Positions 25,128-33,560 of a DNA stretch of 64,000 nucleotides are shown here, piece after piece (the stretch's first letter is position 1; every line of letters starts with the position of its first letter). The notes under the pieces are model-generated. The model made no database searches. It was not told where the DNA came from and saw only the letters and a program-made list of their open reading frames with translations. A program made the translations under genes and the position numbers. This DNA comes from Micromonospora_H sonneratiae. Its GTDB lineage: Bacteria; Actinomycetota; Actinomycetes; Mycobacteriales; Micromonosporaceae. The DNA lies in assembly GCF_042679305.1 (NCBI RefSeq), contig NZ_JBHTMP010000035.1, forward strand, positions 1 through 64,000, given 5' to 3'.

Positions 25128-26375
25128 TTATGCGGGTTGGGTGCGCAGGTAGCGCCCGAAGTGCGGCACGGTGAACGCCACCGTCCCACGCTCGCCCGAG
25201 TAGATCAGCCCCTTCTTGATCAGCGCATCCCGGGCTGGTGACAGGCTGGCCGGCTTACGCCCCAGGGACCGGGCGATGTCGGCGGTCGGCACGGCCGCGT
25301 CCATGTCGTCACGGCGTTCGGCGTCGGCTTCGTCGGCGACGAAGGACAGGGTGGCCATCGCCCGCATGTACTCGCGTTCGGCCGGGGTCGCCCGCTCGAA
25401 CCGGGACCCGAAGAAGCCGACCGCGAGCTCCGCCTCCGCTTCCGGCGCCGCCACCCGTACGTCGGATGGGGTGATCGGTGACCGTGGGGCGTGGTCCCAG
25501 GTGGCCTTGCCGTACGCCTGCACGAAGTACGGGTAGCCGCCGGACTTCTCGTAGAGCAGGTCGAGGGCCTTCTGCTCGTACTCGACACCTTCCCGTACGG
25601 CTGGAGCGCAGAATGCCTGATCTGCGGCGAGTCGGTCGAGCCGGTCGATGCGTTGGTAGCGGAACAGCCGTTCCGAGTACGACTTGGCGGCCGACAGTAC
25701 GGCGGGCAGGTGTGGCAGGCCGGCACCGACCACGATCAACGGGGAGCCCAACTGGGACAGTTCGTGACAGGCGGCGCAGAGGCCGGAGACGTCCTCGGGG
25801 CCGAGGTCCTGCATCTCGTCGATGAAGATCGCGATTCCGGTACCGACGTCGGCGGCGACGTCGGCGGCGTCGGTCAGCAGTTCGACCAGGTCGATCTCGA
25901 TGTCGCCGGAGTCGGCCCGTCCGGTTGCCGCCGGCACGTCGATGCCGGGCTGCCAGCGGTCCCGCAGTCGGGGCCGGGCCGCACCGCGACCGGTCGGGCC
26001 GGGCTCGCCCCGAAGGGCGAAGGCCTTGAGGACACCGAGGAAGGCGTCGATCCGGTCGGGTGCGCGGTGGTTCGGCGCGAGTTCGCGTACGGCCATGTGC
26101 AGGGCGGCGGCCACCGGACGACGTAGTGATTGGTCCGGGCGGGCCTCGATCTTCCCGGTGCCCCAGAGTCGCCCGATCGCCTGCGACCGCAGCGTGTTGA
26201 GCAGCACGGTCTTGCCGACTCCGCGCAGGCCGGTGAGCATGAGGCTGCGTTCCGGACGTCCCCGGGCCACCCGTTCGAGGACGATGTCGAAGACTTCCAG
26301 TTCCCGACCACGGCCGGCGAGTTCGGGCGGACGCTGGCCGGCGCCGGGTGCGTACGGGTTGCGGACCGGATCCAC
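25128..26375 (-). CDS. AAA family ATPase with C-terminal winged helix
   Basis: 415 residues. An N-terminal ATPase domain carries Walker A GLRGVGKT (about residue 50) and Walker B IAIFIDEMQDL with a following sensor region (IVVGAGLPHLP); the last 100 residues look like a winged helix (IARSLGRKPASLSPARDALIKKGL). This plan is shared by archaeal-type/ORC-like ATPases found widely in actinomycetes as stand-alone proteins; role unknown. The GTG start has TACGGT seven bases upstream. Confidence 0.8.
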   Translation of the reverse strand: MDPVRNPYAPGAGQRPPELAGRGRELEVFDIVLERVARGRPERSLMLTGLRGVGKTVLLNTLRSQAIGRLWGTGKIEARPDQSLRRPVAAALHMAVRELAPNHRAPDRIDAFLGVLKAFALRGEPGPTGRGAARPRLRDRWQPGIDVPAATGRADSGDIEIDLVELLTDAADVAADVGTGIAIFIDEMQDLGPEDVSGLCAACHELSQLGSPLIVVGAGLPHLPAVLSAAKSYSERLFRYQRIDRLDRLAADQAFCAPAVREGVEYEQKALDLLYEKSGGYPYFVQAYGKATWDHAPRSPITPSDVRVAAPEAEAELAVGFFGSRFERATPAEREYMRAMATLSFVADEADAERRDDMDAAVPTADIARSLGRKPASLSPARDALIKKGLIYSGERGTVAFTVPHFGRYLRTQPA

Positions 26376-26382
26376 GTATCGA

Positions 26383-26388
26383 ACCGTA
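26383..26388 (-). promoter_or_regulatory. -10 box of leaderless promoter, AAA ATPase
   Basis: TACGGT on the minus strand with 7 bases to GTG 26375. Confidence 0.5.
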
Positions 26389-26449
26389 TCCGCATGTCTA
26401 GCGGTAGGCCTAGATATCCGTAGAGGTCGCGATGGCGTGTCGCCGTCGA

Positions 26450-26495
26450 CAAAAAACTAGGGCTGTCTAGCAGTTTCGCTAGACAGCCCTAGTTT
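26450..26495 (-). terminator. Strong intrinsic terminator of the LppU-like gene
   Basis: A perfect 17-bp stem (arms 26455-26471 and 26478-26494) with a 6-base loop. On the minus strand it runs directly into six T residues, immediately after the gene that stops at 26502. It separates that gene from the AAA ATPase gene. Confidence 0.9.
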
Positions 26496-26501
26496 CTGCT
26501 A

Positions 26502-27623
26502 TCAACGCTTCTTCAAGCAGAGCACGTAGTCGGCATAGTCGGACGAGGAGTCGTGGACGTAGTTGGCGTCCGCCTCCTTGGCCCCGAAGATCGGGTCGGT
26601 TTGGCACTTCTCGGCGTCAGCGGTGAACGGAATCCGCGACAGCACCTCGAATGTGCCCGGCCCGCACGGCACCTTACGCAGCTTCGGGTTTGAGTTCGTG
26701 CCATCGTTGACCAGGCAGTCGCCCTTGGAGTAGGTGGTGCTGTTGTTGTCGTCGCTGCGCGACCTGGTCGGCGAGGGCTTCGCGGTCGGCGACTGGTCCG
26801 CCCGCGCGGTGGCGGTGGGGGTCGGCGAGGCGATCGGGTCGTCCTCGTCGTCGGAGTTGAACGCCCAGAAGGCCACGCCGCCGCAGACACAGAGCAGGAG
26901 TACGGCGACGACGATGCCGATGATGAGGGCGATTTTTCCGCCGCCACCGCTCTTGGCCGGCGGAACCGGCGCTCCGAACTGCGGGGGCTGCTGCGGCTGA
27001 CCCCACTGCGGCTGCTCCGGCTGGCCGTACGGCCCGGCCTGCGCCGCCTGGCCCCAGGCCTGCTCGGCAGGTGCGGGGGGTACGGACTGCGGCGGTTGTC
27101 CCCAGGACTGCTCCGCTGGCGCGGGCGGTACGGACTGCGGCGGCTGACCCCACTGCGGCTGCTCGGGCTGGGCCGGCTGTCCCCACTGGGGGGCGGGCGG
27201 TACGGACTGCGGCGCGGGTGGCACGGACTGCGGTTGCTGGCCCCACTGCGGCTGCTCGGGCTGGGCCGGCTGTCCCCACTGCGGCTGTTCCGGTTGGGCC
27301 GGCTGTCCCCACTGGGGGGCGGGCGGTACGGACTGCGGCGCGGGTGGCACGGACTGCGGTTGCTGGCCCCACTGTGGCTGTTCCGGTTGGGCCGGCTGCC
27401 CCCACTGCGGTGCCGGCGGTACGGACTGTTGCGGCTGGCCCCACTGTGGCTGCTCGGGCTGGGCCGGCTGTCCCCACTGCGGCTGAGGGGGCGGAGGCGG
27501 CGGGTAGCCACCGGGCGAGGACGGGCTCTGCGGGGCCGGCGGGTAACCACCAGGCATCGCCGTGGTTGGCTCGTTGTACGGGTCTTCGGGCTGGCTCGGG
27601 CCGGGCGGTCCGTAGCTTGACAT
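26502..27623 (-). CDS. LppU/SCO3897-like membrane protein with PQWGQP repeats
   Basis: 373 residues. About 225 N-terminal residues are low-complexity, built from PQWGQPAQPEQ and PQSVPPAP units; one membrane segment (GKIALIIGIVVAVLLLCVCG) follows, then a Ser/Thr/Pro linker and an outer domain of about 75 residues with four cysteines (GDCLVN, KVPCGPGTFEVL, EKCQTD, YVLCLKKR). The same outer domain occurs in the next gene. The domain resembles the LppU/SCO3897 family; role unknown. GGGGAG lies four bases before ATG 27623. Part of the repeat region has been duplicated in 126-bp steps. Confidence 0.75.
   Translation of the reverse strand: MSSYGPPGPSQPEDPYNEPTTAMPGGYPPAPQSPSSPGGYPPPPPPQPQWGQPAQPEQPQWGQPQQSVPPAPQWGQPAQPEQPQWGQQPQSVPPAPQSVPPAPQWGQPAQPEQPQWGQPAQPEQPQWGQQPQSVPPAPQSVPPAPQWGQPAQPEQPQWGQPPQSVPPAPAEQSWGQPPQSVPPAPAEQAWGQAAQAGPYGQPEQPQWGQPQQPPQFGAPVPPAKSGGGGKIALIIGIVVAVLLLCVCGGVAFWAFNSDDEDDPIASPTPTATARADQSPTAKPSPTRSRSDDNNSTTYSKGDCLVNDGTNSNPKLRKVPCGPGTFEVLSRIPFTADAEKCQTDPIFGAKEADANYVHDSSSDYADYVLCLKKR
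27179..27430. repeat. 126-bp (42-codon) tandem duplication inside the PQWGQP region
   Basis: Sequence at 27181 onward reappears at 27307 onward with few changes, in frame. Copy number is likely to vary between strains. Confidence 0.65.
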
Positions 27624-27648
27624 GATCTCCCCAGAGGATCAGTGGTAG

Positions 27649-28329
27649 TTAGCGCAACTTGAGGCAGAGCACGAAATCGAGCGCGTCGAACCCGCTGTTG
27701 AAGAAGTACCAGTCGGTGTAGCCCGGTACTTTCGAGCACTTGGCCTTGGCGTCGTCCTCACCGTCGGTGGCGCCGTCGAAGCGTTGCAGTACCTCGTACG
27801 TCTTCGGGGCGCACGGGGTGATCGTTAGCTTCGGCTTGCTGGTGTCGCCTTCATTCTTCACGCACTCGCCAACCTTGACGAATTGTGCGTCGGTCGGTGA
27901 CGGCGCTCCCGGCGTAGGGGACGTCGTCGCCTCAGTGGTGTTGGTGGCCTGCCCGGTTGGTCCAGTTGCACCGGTCGGCAGGACAGTCGGTTCGTCGGTC
28001 TTCCTACCCTGGGATTGGCCGAGAAGATAGATCCCGGTCGCGCCACCGCCACAGACCAGCACCGCCAACGTCACGAGTGCGGCGATGAGTGGTGTCCTTC
28101 GTGGCTTACGGCCGGTGGGCGGGCCCGTAACCGGCCAGGCCGGCCCGGCACCGGATGGATGACCGGGTACGGGATAGTGCGGGGGCGGGTAGTCCGCCGC
28201 GTAACCAGGGGATGGCAGCGCCTGACCGCCCCACGGGTCGGACGGTTCGATGTATCCGTCCTGCCGGTCCGACCACGGATCTGACGGCCGGCCGGGGTAT
28301 GGCCCACCGCTCGGTCCGTGGTGAGACAT
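27649..28329 (-). CDS. LppU/SCO3897-like membrane protein, paralogue
   Basis: 226 residues: a Pro/Gly/Tyr-rich N-terminus, one membrane segment (about residues 80-103), a Thr/Pro linker and a C-terminal outer domain with four cysteines (GECVKN, ITPCAPKTYEVLQ, AKCSKV, FVLCLKLR) that matches the domain of the downstream gene. GGAGG lies eight bases before ATG 28329, which fixes the start; an upstream in-frame ATG at 28458 is ignored. The two paralogues are 25 bases apart and form an operon ended by the terminator at 26450-26495. Confidence 0.78.
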   Translation of the reverse strand: MSHHGPSGGPYPGRPSDPWSDRQDGYIEPSDPWGGQALPSPGYAADYPPPHYPVPGHPSGAGPAWPVTGPPTGRKPRRTPLIAALVTLAVLVCGGGATGIYLLGQSQGRKTDEPTVLPTGATGPTGQATNTTEATTSPTPGAPSPTDAQFVKVGECVKNEGDTSKPKLTITPCAPKTYEVLQRFDGATDGEDDAKAKCSKVPGYTDWYFFNSGFDALDFVLCLKLR

Positions 28330-28691
28330 CGATCTTCCTCCGTGCGGGGGATGCTGAAGGGGCTGGCCAACTGGCGGGAGAGGATCCGCTTCGGTCACGG
28401 TAGCGTGCCCCGGCGACAGCCTCACTCCCGAAATCGCGTCAAGCCGGGTCAGGAGCACCTGCTTTATCCGATATGCCCAGTCCCATCAACGTCTCTACCT
28501 GCGTGACTTCGCCCACCTGTCGTCAATTGGCTGTCCAGGAAGCCCGCTTGTGGATCAGCCATCCCTGTGGGCAGCCGTAGGCCGTGCGGTTGAAGACCCG
28601 TCGGCGTACCTGGTCCTACTGACCCGGCTTATCCGACTGGCCAGGCGTGCCCGGCTGGTCCTGGTGCCCGGCCTGCCTTGCCCGGCCCGGA
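28330..28691. other. Divergent intergenic region
   Basis: About 360 bases between the LppU-like operon and the prepilin peptidase gene. No supported gene or strong structure is seen apart from the -10 box next to the peptidase start. Confidence 0.4.
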
Positions 28692-28697
28692 TAGCAT
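28692..28697 (+). promoter_or_regulatory. -10 box of leaderless promoter, prepilin peptidase
   Basis: TAGCAT with 8 bases to ATG 28706. Confidence 0.45.
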
Positions 28698-28705
28698 CCG
28701 GGCAC

Positions 28706-29431
28706 ATGCTGGCCGTGCTCGCCACCGCCGTACTCGGCGCGGTGATCGGGGCAAGCACGCCTCGACTGGCTCATCGGTTGGCTGTCCGGTCGGGAACGCC
28801 GGCACGTAGCGCCTGCGACCGGTGTGCCCACCCGTTTCCGCGCGGCCTGACCGGATGGCTCGGGCCGGCGGTCCGGTGTCCCGGCTGCGCCGCTGGCCTG
28901 GGGCCGCCGACCTGGTCGACCACCGTCGCGGGAGCCACCACGTTCGGGCTGTTGGCCGCCGGGCTGGCCGGCGATCCGGCGCTACCCGCGTTCCTCGCCG
29001 TGGCGGCCGTCGGCGTACCACTGGCCGTCATCGACCTGATCAGTCTGCGATTACCCGATCCCCTGGTGGCCGCTGCGGGACTTGGCGCGCTGGCCGGGCT
29101 GGTCGCTGCGACGTTCGCCCTGGGTACGCCCCAACCACTGCTCCGCGCACTGACCGGTGCCCTGGTCTGCACCGCCGCGTACGTCCTGCTGGCACTGCTG
29201 CCCGGCTCCCGGCTCGGGTTCGGTGACGTCAAGCTGGCCGGCGTACTCGGGCTGCCGCTGGGGTGGCTCGGCTGGCCCACCGTACTGCTGGGGCTGGTCC
29301 TGCCACACGTCGTCAACGGTGTGGTCGTCCTGGGCCTGCTGCTTTCTGGACGGATCGATCGCCGGACCGCCCTACCGCTCGGTCCGGCACTACTCACCGG
29401 CGCGCTGCTGGCCGCCCTGCTTGGGCGTTAG
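28706..29431 (+). CDS. Type IV prepilin peptidase (A24 family)
   Basis: 241 residues, about seven membrane segments. It would cleave leader peptides of type IV pilin or Tad/Flp pilin precursors at the membrane. The two catalytic aspartates are in LAVIDLISLRLPD and the GxGD motif GFGDVKLAG. Near the N-terminus are two cysteine pairs (CDRCAHPF and RCPGC), as in full-length PilD-type enzymes. ATG 28706 is chosen over ATG 28550 because homology begins at MLAVLATAVLGAVIG and a -10 box lies just upstream. No pilin genes are in the window. Confidence 0.85.
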   Translation: MLAVLATAVLGAVIGASTPRLAHRLAVRSGTPARSACDRCAHPFPRGLTGWLGPAVRCPGCAAGLGPPTWSTTVAGATTFGLLAAGLAGDPALPAFLAVAAVGVPLAVIDLISLRLPDPLVAAAGLGALAGLVAATFALGTPQPLLRALTGALVCTAAYVLLALLPGSRLGFGDVKLAGVLGLPLGWLGWPTVLLGLVLPHVVNGVVVLGLLLSGRIDRRTALPLGPALLTGALLAALLGR

Positions 29432-29512
29432 GCAGGGCCCCTTTCCGGGCAGGGCCCCTTTCCGGGCAGGGCCCCTTTCCGGGCAGGGCCCCTTTCCGGG
29501 CAGGGCCCTGCC
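29431..29512. repeat. Four and a half 17-bp tandem repeats
   Basis: GGCAGGGCCCCTTTCCG is repeated exactly at 29431, 29448, 29465 and 29482, then ends in the 14-bp palindrome GGCAGGGCCCTGCC (29499-29512). It starts on the last base of the peptidase stop codon and ends six bases before the convergent gene's stop, so it may be a terminator made from a palindromic repeat. Confidence 0.8.
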
Positions 29513-29517
29513 TCACC

Positions 29518-32500
29518 TCACAGCAGGCGGAGCTGATGGTCCTTCGGGCGGCGTGGTGCACTGTCGCCGAACCGTTCGAAGAGCCCGGCGTCGATCGCGT
29601 CCAGGAACGGCGTGGGACGGCAGTCGTACTCGCGTCCGTGCCGGTGCCGGCGCTGGGCGTGGGTGACGTAGAGACGGTCCTGCGCCCGGGTCAGCCCGAC
29701 GAAGAACAGCCGTCGTTCCTCGGCCACCTCGTCCTCGGTCGGGTCGGTGCCGGGGAACCGGAACGGCAGCAGCCCGTCCTCGCAGCCGATCAGGAAGACG
29801 ATCGGGAACTCCAGCCCCTTCGCGGCATGCAGGGTGAGCAGGGTGACCGCCTCGGCCCGCGGGTCGAGCGCGTCGACCTCGGCACCGGTGGCGATCTGGG
29901 CCAGGAAGAGCGGCAGATCGTCACCGCAGCGCAGGGCCAGCGGGGTGAGTACGTCGACCGCACTCCAGATGTCCGCCGGCTCCACCCCGACCGGAGCGTC
30001 CAGTGTGGGGGTGGCGAACCGTTGGGCGAGCACCTGTCCGGCGAGGCGTACCCGCGCGGCCAGTGACCCGCCGAGCCCGTCGGCGTGCCGCAGTTCCCGG
30101 GCGATCAACGCGACCCCGGGCCGGTCCCGCAGCCGGTTGTGGGACCGCTTCTGCACCGGGATACCGGCTCGGCCCAGCGCCTCGACGACCGGTGCCGCCT
30201 GGGCGTCCGTACGGTAGAGAACCGCGATGTCGGAGAACGAGACGGTCGAGGTCCGGCCGTCGCTGCGTCCCGCGTCCATCGAACGGTGGGACAGTCCACC
30301 GACCAGGTCGTCGACGGTACGGGCCACGAAGTCGGCCTCGTCGGCGACCGAGCGGGCCGGGTAGCGGCCGACCAGTGGCGCTTCCGGGTCCAGCCGGGCC
30401 GGGTCCAGCCGCCGTCCCCGGACCAGCGACGACGGCGCGATGGCCTGCACGGCGGCGGCCAGGATCGGTGCCGAGGAACGGTAGTTGCGGGTCAGCCGGA
30501 CCAGTCGTGCGTCGGTGAAGTCCTGCGAGAATCGGAGGAAGTAGGTGACGTCGGCACCCCGGAACGAGTAGATCGCCTGATCGGGGTCGCCGATCGCGCA
30601 CAGGTTCCCATCGGCCGGGCTGAGCAGTCGCAACAGTTCGTACTGTACGGCGTCGACGTCCTGGTACTCGTCGACGAAGATCCACCGCCACCGGTCCCGG
30701 TAGCGTTCGACCAGTTCGGGATCGTCGCGTAGCAGGCTCACCGGCAGGGTGACCAGCTCGTCCAGGTCGACCAGGTCCTGGGCGCGCAGCAGCTTGGTGT
30801 ATGCCGTGTCGTCGGTTCCGGCCTCGGTCCGGGCGGCGGTCCGCTCGGTGTCGTCGGCGATCCGGAAGTACTCCGGCAGGCCGGCGGCGCGGGCGTTCTC
30901 CCGCAGGATCGACAGCCCGAGCGAGTGGAAGGTGCCCACCGTGACGGCCTCGGCGACCGGGCCGAGCAGCCCGTCCAGCCGGTGCCGTAGTTCCTCGGCG
31001 GCCCGACGGGTGAAGGTGATCGCCAGGCAGTGCTCGGGGAAGACGTTGAGTTCCGCGCACAGGTACGCGATGCGGTGCGTCAACGTGCGGGTCTTGCCGG
31101 TGCCGGGACCGGCCACGATCAGCAGCGGTCCGCCGGGGGCCGAGGCGGCGACCCGCTGCATCGCGTCCAGCCGGTCGAGGAGGCCGGTGCCGACCTCCTC
31201 CATGCCGGCCAGCATCGGCTCGAACGGCTCGTGCGGCGACGGCGGCGGGGCGATCGGCGGGAGTGGCGGCGGGCTCGCCGCGACCCGGGGCGCCCGCCGT
31301 TTCGGCTCGACCTTCGCCGGGGTCCGGGTGCGGGACTTCGCTGCCGGCTCGGCCGGCTTCCGCTGCTCGGGCACGGGTACGTCGAAGAGCGCGTCCGCCT
31401 GCACACCGGGTGCGGACCGGTTCAGCTCACCCGGCTCGAAGACGGTGATCACGCCGTACTCGCCGTCGTAGCCCGGTATGCGGCGGACCTGGCCACGGCG
31501 GACCCGGCCGATCGCCTCGGCCAGCAGTTCGCCGCCGGCCGTCGAGATGTCGTCGAGCGGGGTGGTGGTGAGGATGTCCAACTCTGCGCCGAGTGCGGCG
31601 ACGAGGCTGTTGAGCTGGCCCTGCACGGTCTTCGACTTGGGCCCGACATTGTTGATCTCGCCGACGATCTCGGCCAACTGGATCAGGTGGGTGACCCTGG
31701 GCGCGGTCCCCGGTCGGTGGCCCTCGGGCCGGTCGGCGAGATCCTCCACCCGGCTGAGTACACCGACCGTGAGCGGCCTACCGCATTCCGGGCACTGCCC
31801 GTCCACCTGGCGGGTCTGCTCCGGTTGCCAGTTGATGCCGCACACCCGGTGCCCGTCGGCGTGGTACTTGCCCTCCTCGGGGAAGAACTCGATCGTGCCG
31901 TGCAGCCCGTCGCCGGTACGCATCGCCGCCCGGACCGCGAAGTAGTCCAGTTCGGTGTCGAAGACCGTGGCCTCCCGGGCCAACGCGGCCGGGGAGTGGG
32001 CGTCGGAGTTGGAGACCAACCGGTAACGGTCCAGGCTGGAGACCCGCCAGTTCATCTCCGGATCGGAGGAGAGCCCGGTCTCGACGGCGAAGATGTGGTC
32101 GGCCAGGTCGGCGTAGCAGTCGGCGATCGCGTCGAAGCCGGACTTCGAGCCGAGCGCGGAGAACCACGGCGTCCAGATGTGCGCCGGGACGAGGTAGCCG
32201 TCCGGGCTCGCCTCCAGCGTGATCTCCAGCAGGTCACGCGAGTCGAGGCCGAGGATCGGCCGGCCGTCCGAGCCCAGGTTGCCGATCCGCCCGAGCGCGG
32301 TGTTGAACCGGGCGACTGCGTCCAGATCGGGCAGGTAGATCAGGTGGTGCACCTTACGGGTGCGGTCGTCCCGCTTGTAGATCGTGGAGATCTCCACGCT
32401 GAGCTGGAACCGGACCGGACTGGCCTCGGCGATGCTGGCCAGCCGGGGCGGCAGCCGCCCGGCGATGTCCCGTTCGACCTCCGGGCTCAGCCGGTAGAGG

Positions 32501-32733
32501 CCGGGCTCAGCCGGTTGCAGGGTCTCGCGCAGGTGCTCGTACCAGGCGGGGTGGGTGAAGTCACCGGTGCCGAGCAGACTGATGCCCTTGCGTCGGGCCC
32601 ACCACGCCAGGTTCGGCAGGTTGAGGTCACGGCTACAGGCGCGTGAGTATTTCGAGTGGATGTGCAGGTCCGCGACGAACGGACGGGTGCCCACGGAGGA
32701 GCCGCCGGGGGGCGCGGCGCTGAACGGAAGCAC
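29518..32733 (-). CDS. Endonuclease Q-like PHP domain fused to UvrD-family helicase
   Basis: 1071 residues. Residues about 15-415 match endonuclease Q, a PHP nuclease that nicks 5' to deaminated bases: VADLHIHSKYS, GTGDFTHP, SVEIST, VHHLIYL, PAHIWTPWF and SNSDAHSP give the metal ligands, and CPEC in the middle is its zinc motif. A Pro-rich linker follows. The rest is a superfamily 1 helicase: AGPGTGKT, VDEYQDVD, GDPDQAIYSFRGAD, TLHAAKGLEFP and VGLTRAQDRL; the 2B domain is short. GTG 32733 is preferred because AAGGA lies six bases upstream; ATG 32748 would add five residues. Nicking plus 3'-5' unwinding at damaged bases is inferred. Confidence 0.88.
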   Translation of the reverse strand: MLPFSAAPPGGSSVGTRPFVADLHIHSKYSRACSRDLNLPNLAWWARRKGISLLGTGDFTHPAWYEHLRETLQPAEPGLYRLSPEVERDIAGRLPPRLASIAEASPVRFQLSVEISTIYKRDDRTRKVHHLIYLPDLDAVARFNTALGRIGNLGSDGRPILGLDSRDLLEITLEASPDGYLVPAHIWTPWFSALGSKSGFDAIADCYADLADHIFAVETGLSSDPEMNWRVSSLDRYRLVSNSDAHSPAALAREATVFDTELDYFAVRAAMRTGDGLHGTIEFFPEEGKYHADGHRVCGINWQPEQTRQVDGQCPECGRPLTVGVLSRVEDLADRPEGHRPGTAPRVTHLIQLAEIVGEINNVGPKSKTVQGQLNSLVAALGAELDILTTTPLDDISTAGGELLAEAIGRVRRGQVRRIPGYDGEYGVITVFEPGELNRSAPGVQADALFDVPVPEQRKPAEPAAKSRTRTPAKVEPKRRAPRVAASPPPLPPIAPPPSPHEPFEPMLAGMEEVGTGLLDRLDAMQRVAASAPGGPLLIVAGPGTGKTRTLTHRIAYLCAELNVFPEHCLAITFTRRAAEELRHRLDGLLGPVAEAVTVGTFHSLGLSILRENARAAGLPEYFRIADDTERTAARTEAGTDDTAYTKLLRAQDLVDLDELVTLPVSLLRDDPELVERYRDRWRWIFVDEYQDVDAVQYELLRLLSPADGNLCAIGDPDQAIYSFRGADVTYFLRFSQDFTDARLVRLTRNYRSSAPILAAAVQAIAPSSLVRGRRLDPARLDPEAPLVGRYPARSVADEADFVARTVDDLVGGLSHRSMDAGRSDGRTSTVSFSDIAVLYRTDAQAAPVVEALGRAGIPVQKRSHNRLRDRPGVALIARELRHADGLGGSLAARVRLAGQVLAQRFATPTLDAPVGVEPADIWSAVDVLTPLALRCGDDLPLFLAQIATGAEVDALDPRAEAVTLLTLHAAKGLEFPIVFLIGCEDGLLPFRFPGTDPTEDEVAEERRLFFVGLTRAQDRLYVTHAQRRHRHGREYDCRPTPFLDAIDAGLFERFGDSAPRRPKDHQLRLL

Positions 32734-33004
32734 GCCGCATCCTTCCATGCTCGGGTGTGCCCGCGCTTGGCGCCACGCTCAGAGGTGACATGCGCTATCC
32801 CGGGCCGACGATGATCAACGGGTGGCGAGGTGGTCGAGGTCGATGGACGAGTAACTTCGACTCCGGGGTTTCGGCAGACCGGACGTGCAGGTCCGCGACG
32901 AGCACGGTGGTGCGCGCGGATGGCTGCCGGGACGGCATCCGGGGTACGCCCTCAGCGAGCAGGCTGCCGCGTTGGGTCGGGCCGGCGCACCATGGCGGTG
33001 AGCC
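32734..33004. other. Intergenic region with short copy of the EndoQ 5' end
   Basis: No supported gene. A 17-base stretch at 32885-32901 is identical to 32662-32678 within the EndoQ coding region. On the minus strand it also reads VADLH, as in the gene, followed by unrelated sequence; it may be a remnant. Confidence 0.3.
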
Positions 33005-33110
33005 GGCCCGACGAACTGCGGATGATTTCCTAGCCACAGATGGCGTAGACGGTGATGTCCCAGATCCCGCCGTACCCGTCCACGTCCTCGTTGGCCCAGG
33101 CGCGGACGGC
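33005..33110 (-). pseudogene. 3' remnant of a second copy of the repeat-containing secreted protein gene
   Basis: On the minus strand the segment ends with about 24 codons reading RAWANEDVDGYGG, then a one-residue change, WDITVYAICG and a TAG stop at 33030-33032. This matches the end of the secreted protein gene at 38238-39092. Similarity also runs about 25 bases beyond the stop (CCGGCCCGAC and TGCGG in both). Upstream of 33110 the likeness stops abruptly at AT-rich DNA, so the rest of the copy is gone. Confidence 0.8.
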
Positions 33111-33230
33111 GCTCTCACATCCGGGCCGTCACTCGGCGCAAACCCCGCTCAACTTCGAAGGACCCATGGGTCGCCGCGCTATCGTAGGTGTTGCCGGTGC
33201 CGCATTCCCGAACTTCGATGATCTTTATTT

Positions 33231-33560
33231 TTAAGCGAATTCGACATTTCCTGAAGAATAGTATGGAAATTCGCCGTCGGTGCATGTGGCTTGCGAAGTG
33301 TTTCCGCCGGTTACCCATTGTCCATAAGATATTTCGGACAAGGGTGACGTTGGGGAGCCCTTGCACCATGCGTAGGCTCGGTAATAGCCGGTCACTTCTT
33401 TGTTGCAGTTCACCCTGTAGTATCCGCCCTCGCCGAACCTTTGACTGGATGAGCAGTCAGGAGCTTCGGCGCTGACAGGGCTTGGTGTGCTAACGAAGAT
33501 CCCTGTCGCGACAATCGCCGTAGCGACTATTCGCCCGCTTGTTTTCAGTTTAAATTTCAC
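33231..33560 (-). CDS. Small secreted protein with four cysteines, AT-rich
   Basis: 109 residues. A basic start (MKFKLKTSGR), a hydrophobic core and a likely signal peptidase site after PVSA give a mature protein of about 78 residues with four cysteines (PDCSSS, VNCNKE, AWCKGS, ATCTDG), enough for two disulfides. AGGAGG lies six bases before GTG 33560, so translation is credible. Base composition is far more AT-rich than its surroundings, suggesting transfer. Sequence resembles short secreted actinomycete proteins of unknown function; a toxin, inhibitor or signalling role cannot be assigned. Confidence 0.65.
   Translation of the reverse strand: MKFKLKTSGRIVATAIVATGIFVSTPSPVSAEAPDCSSSQRFGEGGYYRVNCNKEVTGYYRAYAWCKGSPTSPLSEISYGQWVTGGNTSQATCTDGEFPYYSSGNVEFA

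Noticed and set aside
26674..27477. Repeat-rich frames (VGTAGPAR-like) overlapping the PQWGQP gene
   Set aside because: They arise from reading the same DNA repeats in other frames; only the PQWGQP frame leads into a membrane segment and a cysteine domain.
29431..29512. CRISPR array
   Set aside because: Units are directly adjacent with no spacers, and no cas genes are present.
31030..32646. Plus-strand open frame opposite the EndoQ-UvrD gene
   Set aside because: No domain and antisense-type composition; the minus strand carries complete nuclease and helicase motifs.
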